Below are positions 47,623 to 59,400 of a stretch of DNA of 64,000 nt, piece by piece (within the stretch, counting starts at the first letter, position 1; each line of letters opens with the position of its first letter). This stretch comes from Hydractinia symbiolongicarpus (lineage: Eukaryota > Cnidaria > Hydrozoa > Anthoathecata > Hydractiniidae): NCBI RefSeq assembly GCF_029227915.1, contig NC_079878.1, forward strand, positions 20,919,501 to 20,983,500, read 5' to 3'. The notes below the pieces were generated by a model. It had not been told where the DNA came from, searched no databases, and worked only from the letters and a program-made list of their open reading frames with translations. A program made the translations under genes and the position numbers.

Positions 47623-50025
47623 ATGGCAGAGGAGGTTTGGGACGAGATTAGGGATGCTGAAGATGGCCGACATGAACTTCATCTTATTGGTGACGAAGTA
47701 ACCAATAGGTTGGAGAAATCGAACGGTCAACTACCTTCAGGTTTATACAAACTTATTTCATTGAACTATCTCGAAATATCCGATACTAAACTGTCCGCTA
47801 TTTCTAAAGATGTCGGCGCGTTGAAGAGTTTGTTAAATTTAGCGCTCCATCGAAACGAGCTAGTAGAAATTCCCGATACTATAAACCAGTTGGAGAAGTT
47901 GAAGTTTTTAGATCTGTCTTTTAACAAATTAACCTCGTTACCAGACACCTTACTGCTTCCCTGTGTGCAAACATTAAACTTCAGTAATAATGAACTTAGC
48001 ACCCTCCCTGATTTCAGTGGATTTACATGTTTAAACATTTTATACACAGAACATAATAACCTTACGGAGTTTCCGTATGGGTTATACAAATTAACTGGAT
48101 TTTCGGAACTAAATGTTTCTAATAACCAAATCACTAGCGTTCCAGGAGATGTTAAGGATATGCAGACGTTAAAGAATTTGGATTTGTCAAATAATTCTTT
48201 GGGAACAGTCTGCGGTGAATTGATCGATTGTCGGAAATTGAAGAATCTAGATTTGCGCAATAACCCGCTAAAAGACAACCGGCTGAAAAAGATGACTAAT
48301 CAGTGTAGTACAAAGGCTATCTTGGAGTATATAGCAAAACAATCCAAGGGTGGTGGTGGAGGTGGAAAGAAGAAAGGGAAGGGAAAGAAAGGTCATGTGG
48401 AATCTGAAGAGAAAGATGAAATCACGCGTAAAATATTTATTCTTCAAAGTAAAGAAGATGAACGGCGTGTAGTAACGACGGAGAGTGTCAAAGAGGAGCG
48501 TCCATATATCTGTTGTACCGTTGTCAAGCAACTTGATCTCGCTGACCCAGCTTTTTTTAAATCATTCATTAGCTTGCAGGTAATTCAGCCGTATTATTTT
48601 TGTATTATGTAAAGGTAAAGTGAAATTAAGTTTATCTCACTGAGTTCAAAATGATGTGTCTGGTGTAAAGGAAACTTCTCCATTTTTTATATCTGTTAAT
48701 ACCCAGACTCCTAATGCCAAGTCTTTTTCTTACTCAGCCCTACTTTGCTTTGCGCCATGAATTAATAACCTGTATTATTGTTATTATTATTGTTATAGAC
48801 CAAGCTTCATGAAAACGAATGTGATATGAGGACAAGGGCTACCATAGCAACGCACACCTTAAGTGATTTAAAATTTCCCTTGAAATATGAAGCCATTTCT
48901 CCTACCGACCTACAGATTGTCGCTCTTGGAAAAACGAAAAAATGCGTTGCTGGTAAACTGATAGCAGATCTAAAGAACGAAAGAGAAGCATTGAAATTGA
49001 AGAAGAAACGACAAGTTAAAACCGGTTTGTACAAGTATGTAGGCGTATTCTTGATGTATACTGTCATCTACCTACGTCCTTTGTAAAATGACTCCTTTCA
49101 GCTTTCCTTGTTTGGTTGTAGATATACATCATATCTGAAATATAACTACAGTTATTTTTATTGCTCTATGTTATCTACACAAAAGTAGACTGTTCGCGAA
49201 AAAAATTGATCTTTGATTAACGAGGCTTTGTTTTCAGAACATCTCACTATTCAATTTGCATTACTCGAACTAAGAAAATATACAAAATCTGTTCCTTCAA
49301 TTCCATTTCTAAGATTTTACTTGGTGCAAAAGCTTCTTGTAAATTAGTTTTTCTTCTTTTTAAGCGTACGAAATATCTTTCATTCTATAGATTTATCGAC
49401 CTGGTTGACGGTAAGGAACTGTTGGCGTGTATAAAAAACAGTGATGGTGACGTTATATCATTTCCACCAATTACAAACAGCGAGATGACAAAGGTATTGA
49501 ATTAATGTGTTCTTGTCTTGTCACGTCACCATAACAGCATATAACTGACCCTCAACTATAGCCATTCTCCCCTTAAATGTTCCAATAACGTCGGGAATCA
49601 TATTTATAAGGCCTCAATAACTTTTTTCTGACTGATCGTGAAAAGCGTCGAAACCCTACCAGATTTGTGAAAGAATTGTGTATACCGTGGACACCCTGAA
49701 AGAGTAAGCCAATCAAGATTTATTTTTATTCATATCTAACAAGCGAATAACTTCTGATTTTTAGATCCATTCTTCCGTTGCGGACGTTTTTATAGAAGTG
49801 ACATCGCCTACCAGTTTACCACAGTGTAAATTCGTCATGGAGGAGATCATTCGGCAGATGTATCATTTAGGATTCTCCTCCGTTGTGGATGAGATGGAAG
49901 GTATAGTTCTGGAGCAAATGCGTGTTTGTGATGAGAAAGGCGACTTGAGAGTGGTGTATCCATCGAAGATTGATCTCGATTTAAAAGGTATCCCGGTGGA
50001 GCGTGTAGATTGTAAAACGGAGTAA
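47623..50025 (+). CDS. LRRC47: Leucine-rich repeat-containing protein 47
   Basis: Four exons in phase: 47623-48579, 48799-49034, 49391-49493, 49765-50025, giving 518 residues (human 583). The start ATG follows an in-frame upstream stop and opens MAEEVWDEI. Residues about 40-215 are leucine-rich repeats (LDLSFNKLTSLP, LNVSNNQITSVP, LDLSNNSLGTV), then NNPLKDNRLKKM as in the family, a Gly/Lys-rich linker at about 242-258, and a C-terminal B3/B4-like domain related to the phenylalanyl-tRNA synthetase beta subunit, with DLQIVALGK and DVISFPPITNSE. The end, KVVYPSK-like (RVVYPSKIDLDLKG), matches the family. In vertebrates the protein is linked to translation; no finer role is established from the sequence. 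It lies 1.9 kb after PSME4 on the same strand. Confidence 0.96.
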
Positions 50026-53000
50026 AATATTTTAAATTGTATAAAATGACTTATCATTTTCTAACATAAAAAAACTACACCACTTTACCAAGGTTTAATT
50101 CAATGTTTTTTTGGAGTGACTTATGTTATCCGAAGCTCAGCTTATGTAACCAACACGTAATTATAAACATGAAGATATAAAAGAAGTTCTTTTATACCGT
50201 GGCTCATCCATGTGCCTGGAGGGCGATAGTCAGTTTTTTCTGTGCTTTCCAATTTTATCAATACTTTTACCCTATAAATCAAATCGACGTCAGACTTTTG
50301 TGAAAATATAGAGCGCTAAATTAAAATCGCGTATAGTAGTAAAAAAAAACCTATAAAAAAATTACTATAAAAAGCGTTACATATTCCCGATAATCTGGGA
50401 CTTGTCTCTGCTTTTGCTGTGCGCACGTGTTAAATTACAGACTGATCGAATAGAGTATCGCAAATGCGAGATTACATTGCCTCGGTATGCCATGTCAGCG
50501 ACTTAAGGTGATGGTTGTTTAAAATGCCTTCACCCATTGGGGTTGGCACAACAACAAAACGGTATATCACGCTGGCTTTCAAACCCCAGTGAATTATTTC
50601 AAACATGTTCTCTCCTAAGTGTAAACTTTGATGCATATGCTTTTACTAGTACACTCAGCTGTTCGCTAAGAAGCGCCAGGAAAACCGTGGTTAACTTGGA
50701 ACTAGACAAAATAGTAGTAGGAATCTTTCTTGCTCCCAATAATGAATTTATTTGGATATTTTGGAACATTCTGCTTCTCTTTTAAAAGTTAAAATCCACA
50801 AAAGAAGTGTTTCTAATGTTGTTGTTTAAAAGTACGTCAAAACCAAAGAATGTAGTAACTAGAAAAAGCCTGTTACAAGCTTTGACAAGTTTATTGCATG
50901 TATACCATGCAATCTCGTTCTCTAACTTAGATGAATAGTGTTGTTTTGATTTTGCCTAAAATCTATCCTACTTTCAACAAAAACTGGTTCCATTTAAAAT
51001 TTTAAGTCAGAAAATTGAAAGCAGATGTTTTAAAAAAGGAGCAAACTAGTTGTCTCTTAACACAGCCGAACAAGTTTGCGGATCAGGCTTAATTTATCCA
51101 ACTCTCGCTATTCAAGATGGCTGACTATCAGTCTGATTTTAAAGGTAAATTTTATCGAAAATATATTTTGCGTTTTCTTTTAACTTTTTCTCGCATGTAT
51201 CTTCTCTTATTATAGAGACAAATTTAAGATTTAAGTAATTTTGATGGGAATTTCCAAGCTTTTTCGAGATTAGTAGTAGATTAGACCAGTATTTTCATAA
51301 AAAAATCTAATGAAAAATTGAGAACATTTTACTATTTTAAAATAAATCCCTTTTAATAATACAAAGGGTGTGTCCGTCTGTTTTTTTTTTTTTTATTTCA
51401 CATTATTTATTGTCGAAAATACAATAAAAATAGTCATATTTAAAAAAACTGACTAATTAAAATCGACTTCATGTAACTAACAAATATAAATTAAAAATAA
51501 TAAATAAACTAAAAAGAATTTAACCTCAAAAGGTGATCTTATTTCTATATGTATCCTAAATTGTGAATAAACAATCTACAAAGACGACACTGACAAGTTA
51601 AGCCTTTCCATTTTTTTAGACAACTTACAAACGTTGAAATGCATGGCGCTTCTTGAATAGATTTTGGTAGAGTTGCCCATAGCTGCGGTCCTCTGAAGGT
51701 TGTGACAGGCAAAGTGAATGTGTTCATTTTTCTTTGAAGTTAACCGAAAAAAGCATATCTCTTTTGCCGATAAAAGCCGCGAGTTTTTGTTTGTTTACAT
51801 TTTAAATCATGTAATCAAAATAAAACAATTTTATTTGTCGAATAAAATCACGTGATCAAAATAAAGACATTTCGTTTGCCGAAAAATGCAAGTTTCCCTT
51901 GACGTTCAAACCAGCCCATATTTTTTTTTGATTTAGAAAGGAAAATGAGGTATGTTGCTTGATTGCAATTTTAATTTAATTGCAAATTGTTTATTTTGGT
52001 TTAAGCGTAAAAGAAATTTTATGCTAGCTACGGAGAAAAGGAAGTTGTTATCGATAGCCATAGTTAGTCAGTAACCTAATTTCTTTACTACATACGACTA
52101 AGGAGAATATATATCCAGATAATTTTTTTTTGTCAAGAATAAAAGGCGATGATCATCAACAGAGATTTTTTTTGTCGAGAATAAGAGGACGATCGAGCTA
52201 CAACAAAAAAAGTAAGAAGATTTAAATTTATCTTTGTGAAGCTTTTAAAGAGTAACCATTTTTTTTGTATTCAGCCTCCATGCTTCTTATAAACTTTCAA
52301 GAAGTCAATCATAAATTGATTTCTTGGGTTGTCAAGAAAGTAATTGACAATTCTGGGGAACCAAATGTTTTATGTATATATCCAAGATCTAAGGAGGAGA
52401 AAAATAAGACAAATTTTTGACTTGATATTCTGAATTCCATTATGAAGAAAATAATATCACTTACTTAATAAGCAAGACGTTTGGTTTTTGTTTGTTTGTG
52501 TTTTCAATTCCCCAATTTTCTTAAGCTCGGTCAACACACCCGTTTCGAAAGAAAGAGACGGGTAAATAACGTCATCATCTATCCCCATATTTCTTCAACC
52601 ATTAGTCAAAAACATATGATCCTATACATTATTTGATCAGCATTTTAAGCTGTACACAATAAAGGCAACGGGTAAACAAATTTGTAAAAAAAATATTTAA
52701 TCATTGCTGACGTTAGCAATATTCTTAATTTTTATATCTTCTTAAACGCTGATCTAAACCGCGATATCCTAACCGTGTTTTAAGCTCTACGTAATACAGG
52801 TAACGGCTAAAAAATGTTGCGAAAAGAATTCCACGGGCCTTATCGACTAGTATTAGAATATTAGAGATTTTAACGCCACGAGCAAAGTCTGTACCCATGT
52901 AGCATTATGTCTTTTTAAAAATAAAAACGTTAAAAACCATATAGGCTTGCGAAAGTAAAATTGAAATTTGAGAAAGTAATTTAGAAATCTACTTTTGGAA

Positions 53001-53493
53001 GAGTTTTGAGAAGACTTTTCAAATTTAGAAATGAATTAAGTAGCTTTAAGGACGCGTGGGAACCCTGACACTTTAATCATGGAAAAAACTTTAATACAGT
53101 TTAGCGGTTGAAAGTGAGTCTTTCCTTGGATTACGCTGCTAGATATTACCTTGAGGGTACAAATTATATGCGAAACTTATTATCGCGGCAGAATGGTCCC
53201 AAAATGCTTCCTAACATAATTTTCAGAAATGAATGGATTTTTAGCAACGAAGAACTTAAATGGCCTGAAGAAATGATGATTTGGCGTGGCGATTTTGGGG
53301 GATGCAAGGACTATTATTTTGTTGTGACAAATTATGTACTAAATTCAGAAAATTGCAGCCGGAGAAAAACACAACAAAACCAACGATTTAAAATATACTC
53401 AAATGGATTTCTTCTCAACGAGCATGACAGGAGTACAATGTGTATTTAAAAAATTCCTTAATTTACAATTGAAGATAATGGAGTACGTCCGTC
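50026..53493. other. Intergenic between LRRC47 and MCC (convergent 3' ends)
   Basis: Holds the 3' UTRs of the two convergent genes, a LINE 3' fragment and a short inverted copy of the CTAGTCG...CCCGTGG repeat near 52826-52860. An ATG with nine codons and a GT donor at 51117 (MADYQSDFK) has no convincing next exon. Otherwise AT-rich and featureless. Confidence 0.4.
51381..51745 (-). mobile_element. LINE 3' fragment with poly(A) tail
   Basis: On the minus strand a frame of about 65 codons carries FRGPQLWATLPKSIQ, then KKWKGLTCQCRLCRLFI and a stop at 51545. This is the C-terminal part of a non-LTR RT protein, paralogous to the [16 protein letters not shown] end of the element in PSME4 intron 7. 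The 3' UTR runs down to 51381 and ends in a 14-base A tail (T14 on the plus strand). Severely 5'-truncated and dead. Confidence 0.82.
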
Positions 53494-56400
53494 CTATAGC
53501 GATGTCTCTGTCTGCAACAACTGCGCACCGGATGGAGTTTCTTTTAGTACTGCGATTTGCTCCTTTAATGCGCGAACCTAAAAAAAAGTGTTTACAGATA
53601 ACGAACTGTTGTTACGTTCTATCAAAAGAAAACATCGTTTTTGCGTGTCACATCATTCTTTTATAATGAAAGCGTACTTTGCAGGGGTTATTATGTTAAA
53701 TATGAAAAAACTGCGACATACCGTACCACAAACTATGGTCGTACGATACACTATGATATGACGTGCGACAAACCACGATATGTCGTACGACAAACTATGA
53801 CATATCGTGCAAAAGATGTCGAAAAGGTGGCAAAAACTTTTAAAAAGAAAATTGAAATAAATCCGTCATAGCATAGAACATCCAAGAAATTATTCTACAA
53901 ACCTGAATTTGATATTTTTCAGCCATTTGTACTAACTGCTGTTCAAATTTCTTTAACCGACTGGCATGACGTTTCTTGGCTTTCTCGTACGCAGTAACTA
54001 GAGCTCCATTGGCACGTTTTAAATCACTAATATACTCTGCAGTTTGTTTATGCCTGATTTCTGAATTCTTAGAAAGTTTTTCAAGTGTATCTACTAATTC
54101 TTGTATTCTGTGCTTCAGTTTACGTTCTCGTCGCGACGCTTCAATTAAATCGACCGGAATTTCATCCGTGGAGGAGTATTGTAAAAACTCGCTCTGTCCC
54201 GGTGTTGTACTGTGTGTGCTGCTGCTATGTGTCGAGAGGGTTTCGTCATCCTAAAATAATTTAATGTTAAAATTTCAATCGCTATTCTTTTAGTATTAAC
54301 GCAAAGGATAAATTGCTCTTATAGAAAGATTTAAATGCGAAACAAAATAATGTGGAAATTTTGTTATTCCAATAAAAAAATAGATTCGATTACACTATTT
54401 TAATTTGCAATTCTTGAAATTTTTTACAACCGCCGAGCCAACTTTAATCCCGCAATTTTTTTCTTTCGCAAATACTTAGTCCTCTTAAGGGAGTTCAAAA
54501 CAAATTTAACACAGCTCTTAATAAACCAAGTCAGATTTTATACTTACAGGAACAGATGATCCAGATGGCAACGGTCTCTTCCCATCTTTCATCAATAACT
54601 TTCGTTTTTTAATTTGCTCCTTCACCTCTGATTTTAAATGTTCTATATGTACAATATAAGCTTGCTCCTGGGCCTCCCTTGAATTCATTTTAAGTTCTAA
54701 TGCTCGCTTTTCTTTTTCTAATAAATAAATACGATGTTTTAACTCGGCCCGCTCCTCTTTAAGAGCCTGCATCTCTTGCAGTATAACAGCCGTTTCTATG
54801 TCCATGTTGAGTTCATGCGTTCTCTCTGCACGTTCTAAAGTTGCACCCTCATCGGTTGGGTTATCACTGTATTCATGTACCGATTCAAGTTCAACAACGG
54901 TACCTTTATATATGCCACGTTCAGTTTTAAGTCGTTTAATGTAAGAACGAAGTCTATGTTCTTCGTCTTTAGAGAGTGTGTCCGTGCATACAGAGTTTTG
55001 AGAGCTACCCGTGCTCGTACGACTTTTATAACTTCTATCCAGGCTATCCTGTTTCAATTTCTCTTCTGCTGAAGTGATGGCGTTTTCATACTTTTTATCC
55101 AGTTTGTGTAGTAGCGATTTTGCTTGCGTCTCGGCGTCCTTACGTTTGCTGTGATATGACTTGATCATGTCCTCCTCTTCGACGTACCCCAGTTGTTGTG
55201 AACTCGACGATGCAATTGATATGTTAGAGTGAGAAGACTTAGTCGACGTGAGAGATTTGATTGTATCGAAATTTCCTATCCCAGCCGCTTGACAGTTAGC
55301 AGCGTAAATGTCTGCTTCAGATTCTTGCAACTGTAACATCACTTCGTACGTTTCAAGTAAATGTTCCGTGTTTTGCACCGCTAGTGACCACGCGGTACTG
55401 TTGGACTCGTATTTACCACACAGGAGACTTAACCGTTCTGCGTTTTGTTTACTCTCATCCAAACTCAACTGCAGCAAATCGTTTTGTGATTGTAAGTGAG
55501 CCATACGGCTTTCCAGTCGTTCAACATTGATAGCACCTAAACAGAACAGCGAGAAGATTTTCATAAAAAAAACCTATCGAAATTATTAAATAATTGCTGG
55601 AAACGCAAGTTCACTACCTTCTTTACTTTTCTCATCAACTTCTGCGAGAAAATGATGCGCAAGTGTCCTCAACACTTGATCGTAAGTATGATACGTCAAC
55701 AGCGTGTGTAGTAAAGTTTCTGGTATGCGACCATGTAAGTTACGTATCTAAAGTAAAGTAAATGAGATAAGATTTCAATAAACAAAACCATATTCCGTTA
55801 CAGAATATGTCGTGAACATTCAGAGTTAACTTACGATAGCCTTTGATATTTCTGATCGATGAGTGTCATCTCCAATTGAAGATCCTAGGTCACTCGATTC
55901 CATGTGTTGACCCCTGCGTAAGCTACTCTCGGGACTTATTGTATATCCCTTAGAATTGACGGCGACAAACGCTGAGCTGGGATGTGATGGTAAGCTGTTT
56001 GTACTATGACTAGGCGAATTCAACGAATGCTTGCGTGCTTCTGAAGCAGACCGTTGCTGTAAATTAGGCGATTGTCGTGGAAGTATTGGTGACCGATTGT
56101 CCAGGCTAGCCGATCGATGCGGCGGTTGGAATGTGTTTTGCTGAGCCCCTCTAGTTTCAGACACAGCACTTGATGACCGCTGCAGCGATTGTGGAGATTG
56201 CGAGCGTTCATGGTAGGAACGATCTAGATGTGTCGAGTGTGAACGGCGATGACCAGACCCAGCCGAACCTGTTGATGCGATGGGTGAAGGCTCCCGTACA
56301 CGGGCTTCGATAGAGTCTTGAAGGCTTCGATTCTAAAATTTAAACAAAAAATCATGTTATTTGCGAACGCACAAGAACAGCAAACCTGAAAAAAAGAATA

Positions 56401-59400
56401 CAAACAAACCAGTACCTTCTTTCTCAGTCTTTCTTTTTCTTCTCTGATAGTTAGATTCAACGTTTTCACATCTTCAACTTCTTGTTCGGACTTTCTTAAT
56501 TTCGACCGGAGATAGTTGTTTTCTTGACGAAGCTTTGAGAACTCCTACAAAGAATACTCACATTACTAATTATGACAAAAACAATATAAAAAACCTACGG
56601 GTTTTTTTGTGCGACTTACACTAAGCTTTTCGAACACGCTCCAATTCGATCCATAACCCGAACTTAAACTAGTAGAACCATAATTTGAACTGCAATTCGA
56701 AAATGACGAAATTGCAGACAAACTTCTTTTCTTTCTTCGTTTACTTGATCCGCAAAGCATACTTAAAGCATTCATTTGGTCTAGTTTCATACTGTTTAGC
56801 GTACAGATCGAGAATGGGTTTATTATGTACAAGTAAGCGATAATATCAACTGACTCACACCAACGTAGAATCAAAACAGTGATCCACTTAAATACGAACT
56901 AGCCATTTTATTTTCTCTCTCAAGTGCTTTTATACTTTTGTGGTTAGGAAGTGTCAAGAGAATTGCGGTCAAACAAATTTAGAAAGCTTGTAATCTTTTC
57001 ATGAGAAAACTGCTGTAATGTAGTCCACAAAACTAAAACTGACAGTCGCTTTCTCTCTAGATACTTTCTTAATTTAACATGAAGCTTAACTAGGCGTGCA
57101 GGAGCCAATCGTGCATTTAATAAACGATTACTCCCTCTTTATCAATTATTCTGAAAAATCCCTTATGTTGTTATAATAATGAAAAGAATTTTAGATCTGA
57201 CTACAAATAGTTTAGACACCAAAATTATGAGCGGTAAAAATGCCATACTTATTTACAACATCGACCATGGGAAGTTGTAATTATTGCACATCAGCACTGA
57301 GTCAGCGCTATATTTCCTCATTTATTCAACTCATTCTGACTCATGTATTACCCTAAAACCACTTTGACGTTGGCACGCATACAACGTGCGGTTAAAATCA
57401 ATACACTAGCGAAACAAACAATGACGTCAAAAACAAAATGGTAGCCGTAAACATAAACAAATCAATTGATACATACTTCCTCGACATGAGTTGTATTTCC
57501 CTTCTGATACACATATCCTTGAACGCTGATGTCGTGCAGCTGTTTCTCCACTAAGACGAGATCAACATAATGTTAACAGATCGACAAAGATTATCAGGAT
57601 TGAGTAGCTGCAATAAGGTAGGAATTAGTGCAGACTTTAGTATGAATCCAAACACGGTAATATAAACGAATTCAGTTAACGAACTAATGCATATAAAGAA
57701 AAAAAATACTATGATGTCATCGCAATATTATTGCTATTTTGTCTTCCCCCTTCTGATTAATCATATCTAAATGCATCTGTTGAGATTGCCTATTTCCCCC
57801 TCGTCTGCGGTAATAATATTTATGTGAAAAGGAGTTACTTAAGCATTTAATGACTGCTAAGTACAGGACACTTAATGCCAATCATGACGTCATAACTTAC
57901 ATGTTCGTTTATCTCGTTTTAAAGAGTCAACTTGGTTTAATAAGTCTTTCAGTTGAGCTTGTGCATTTATGTTAGTCGGTTCCGGTGATTTAGAAACCTA
58001 GAAAGTACAACAAACTTTTCAGTTTCCAAATTACGTAAGCCACCGTGTTGGAGATTCTAAGTGTTACGTCATACTTACATTTCTAACTTCCGCCATTATG
58101 CTGCTGCTTATGTCTGTTTCACTTGGAGCTAACATATCCTGGTCAGCTTTTTTAGCTTTCCGATCTCCGATTCCTTCAAGAGCGCCGAGAACTCGAGAAA
58201 GTTGTTGCTGTAGATCGTCTCCATCTTGCTTTTCCGGATTTTGCTCTCCTCCTTTTTGTGGAGCAGACAAATCGTTGCCGATTGTATCGTGTGCTGTTGC
58301 AAGAAAGTTTACTTGGTTTGGTCCTTCGTCATCCAGATGGTGATCGCAGTTTTCACATGAACATTCTGAACAACCATGTGAGCCTAAAATCAAATACATC
58401 CGCTTGGAATATCAACAACGACGACTACAACAACAAAAAAACAGTAAATAAAAGATATTTAGAATGTCAAGGATTTGAAGATATTATTTCAGTTCACCAT
58501 GTAAGTTGAAAAGTTACCTAGGAAAAGTTACCATGCAAAAAAATTATGAAACAGACCCTTTTATATGTTAGGTAAAAAAATATACTAGTTCCTGTTCTTT
58601 GAAAACGCTTTACCTTTCGTAAAACTTGTGGAGCTAAACGCTCTTTTTATCCTACCCAGTGTGTTTGTTCCTACTGAAAACCATGATGTTCTCTTGCTCG
58701 GACTTTTAGGTTGTCTTTGCAAAGAGCTTCTTAGCAGTGACATGTTCCCTTATTATTTTTTTAAAGCTCCTTTTCTCATTAAATAGATTTCCTTCATCGT
58801 TTGTGATGAATTAAAACAAACTGTAAATAGGGCTTTGTGTTGCTTCATGTTTCTTATAGAAATAGATGTTAATGAAATTCTTTCATTCGTTTTTTTTTAA
58901 CTTGCATAAAACAATTTATGAATAGATGTTAAAACACAAGCAACAAAAAAGCTGAATGACTGAGACCTTAACATAACAACAATGGATTAATCAAGAAAAC
59001 CTTTAAAAACATAAACAACAGGCTATTTATCCAAAAGCACGAAACTTCGGAAGTAAAAAAGGGAAAGTATAATAAATATTCTCCCATTATAAACCACATT
59101 TTTAGTTTGTCTTTGGGAAACGTGAATCTCCAAGTGAGGCTCATAACAAGAAGATATGTTGTGGATAAATATTTGACATTCCAAACTAATTAGCTTAAGT
59201 GTTGCCATGGCGTTTTGCACAAACATACTCAGACATCCAATTACAGAACAGTAGTAAAATCGAAACCATGCTAACTTCACGGCACAAAGCTTTTAAGGGA
59301 ATCTTGGTGAAAATTGACATTTAGTCAACCTGCAGAACGTAAAAGTAACATTGGGCTTAAGGAGGACTGTTAATCAGTCTCATTTTTTCTCAACTTTCCT

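Noticed and set aside
51117-51144. ATG with nine codons and a GT donor (MADYQSDFK)
   Set aside because: Candidate follow-on exons (near 51950 and 52275) give only a very short or frame-broken product. ATGGCTGAC contexts are also common by chance.
53105-53720. Plus-strand open frames with a Cys-rich segment (CNNCAPDG) that look like a small secreted protein with in-frame stops
   Set aside because: The Cys-rich part is the complement of the last MCC exon (53577-53494), which has a proper acceptor, correct phase, family sequence and the ETSL end. The rest lies in the presumed MCC 3' UTR.
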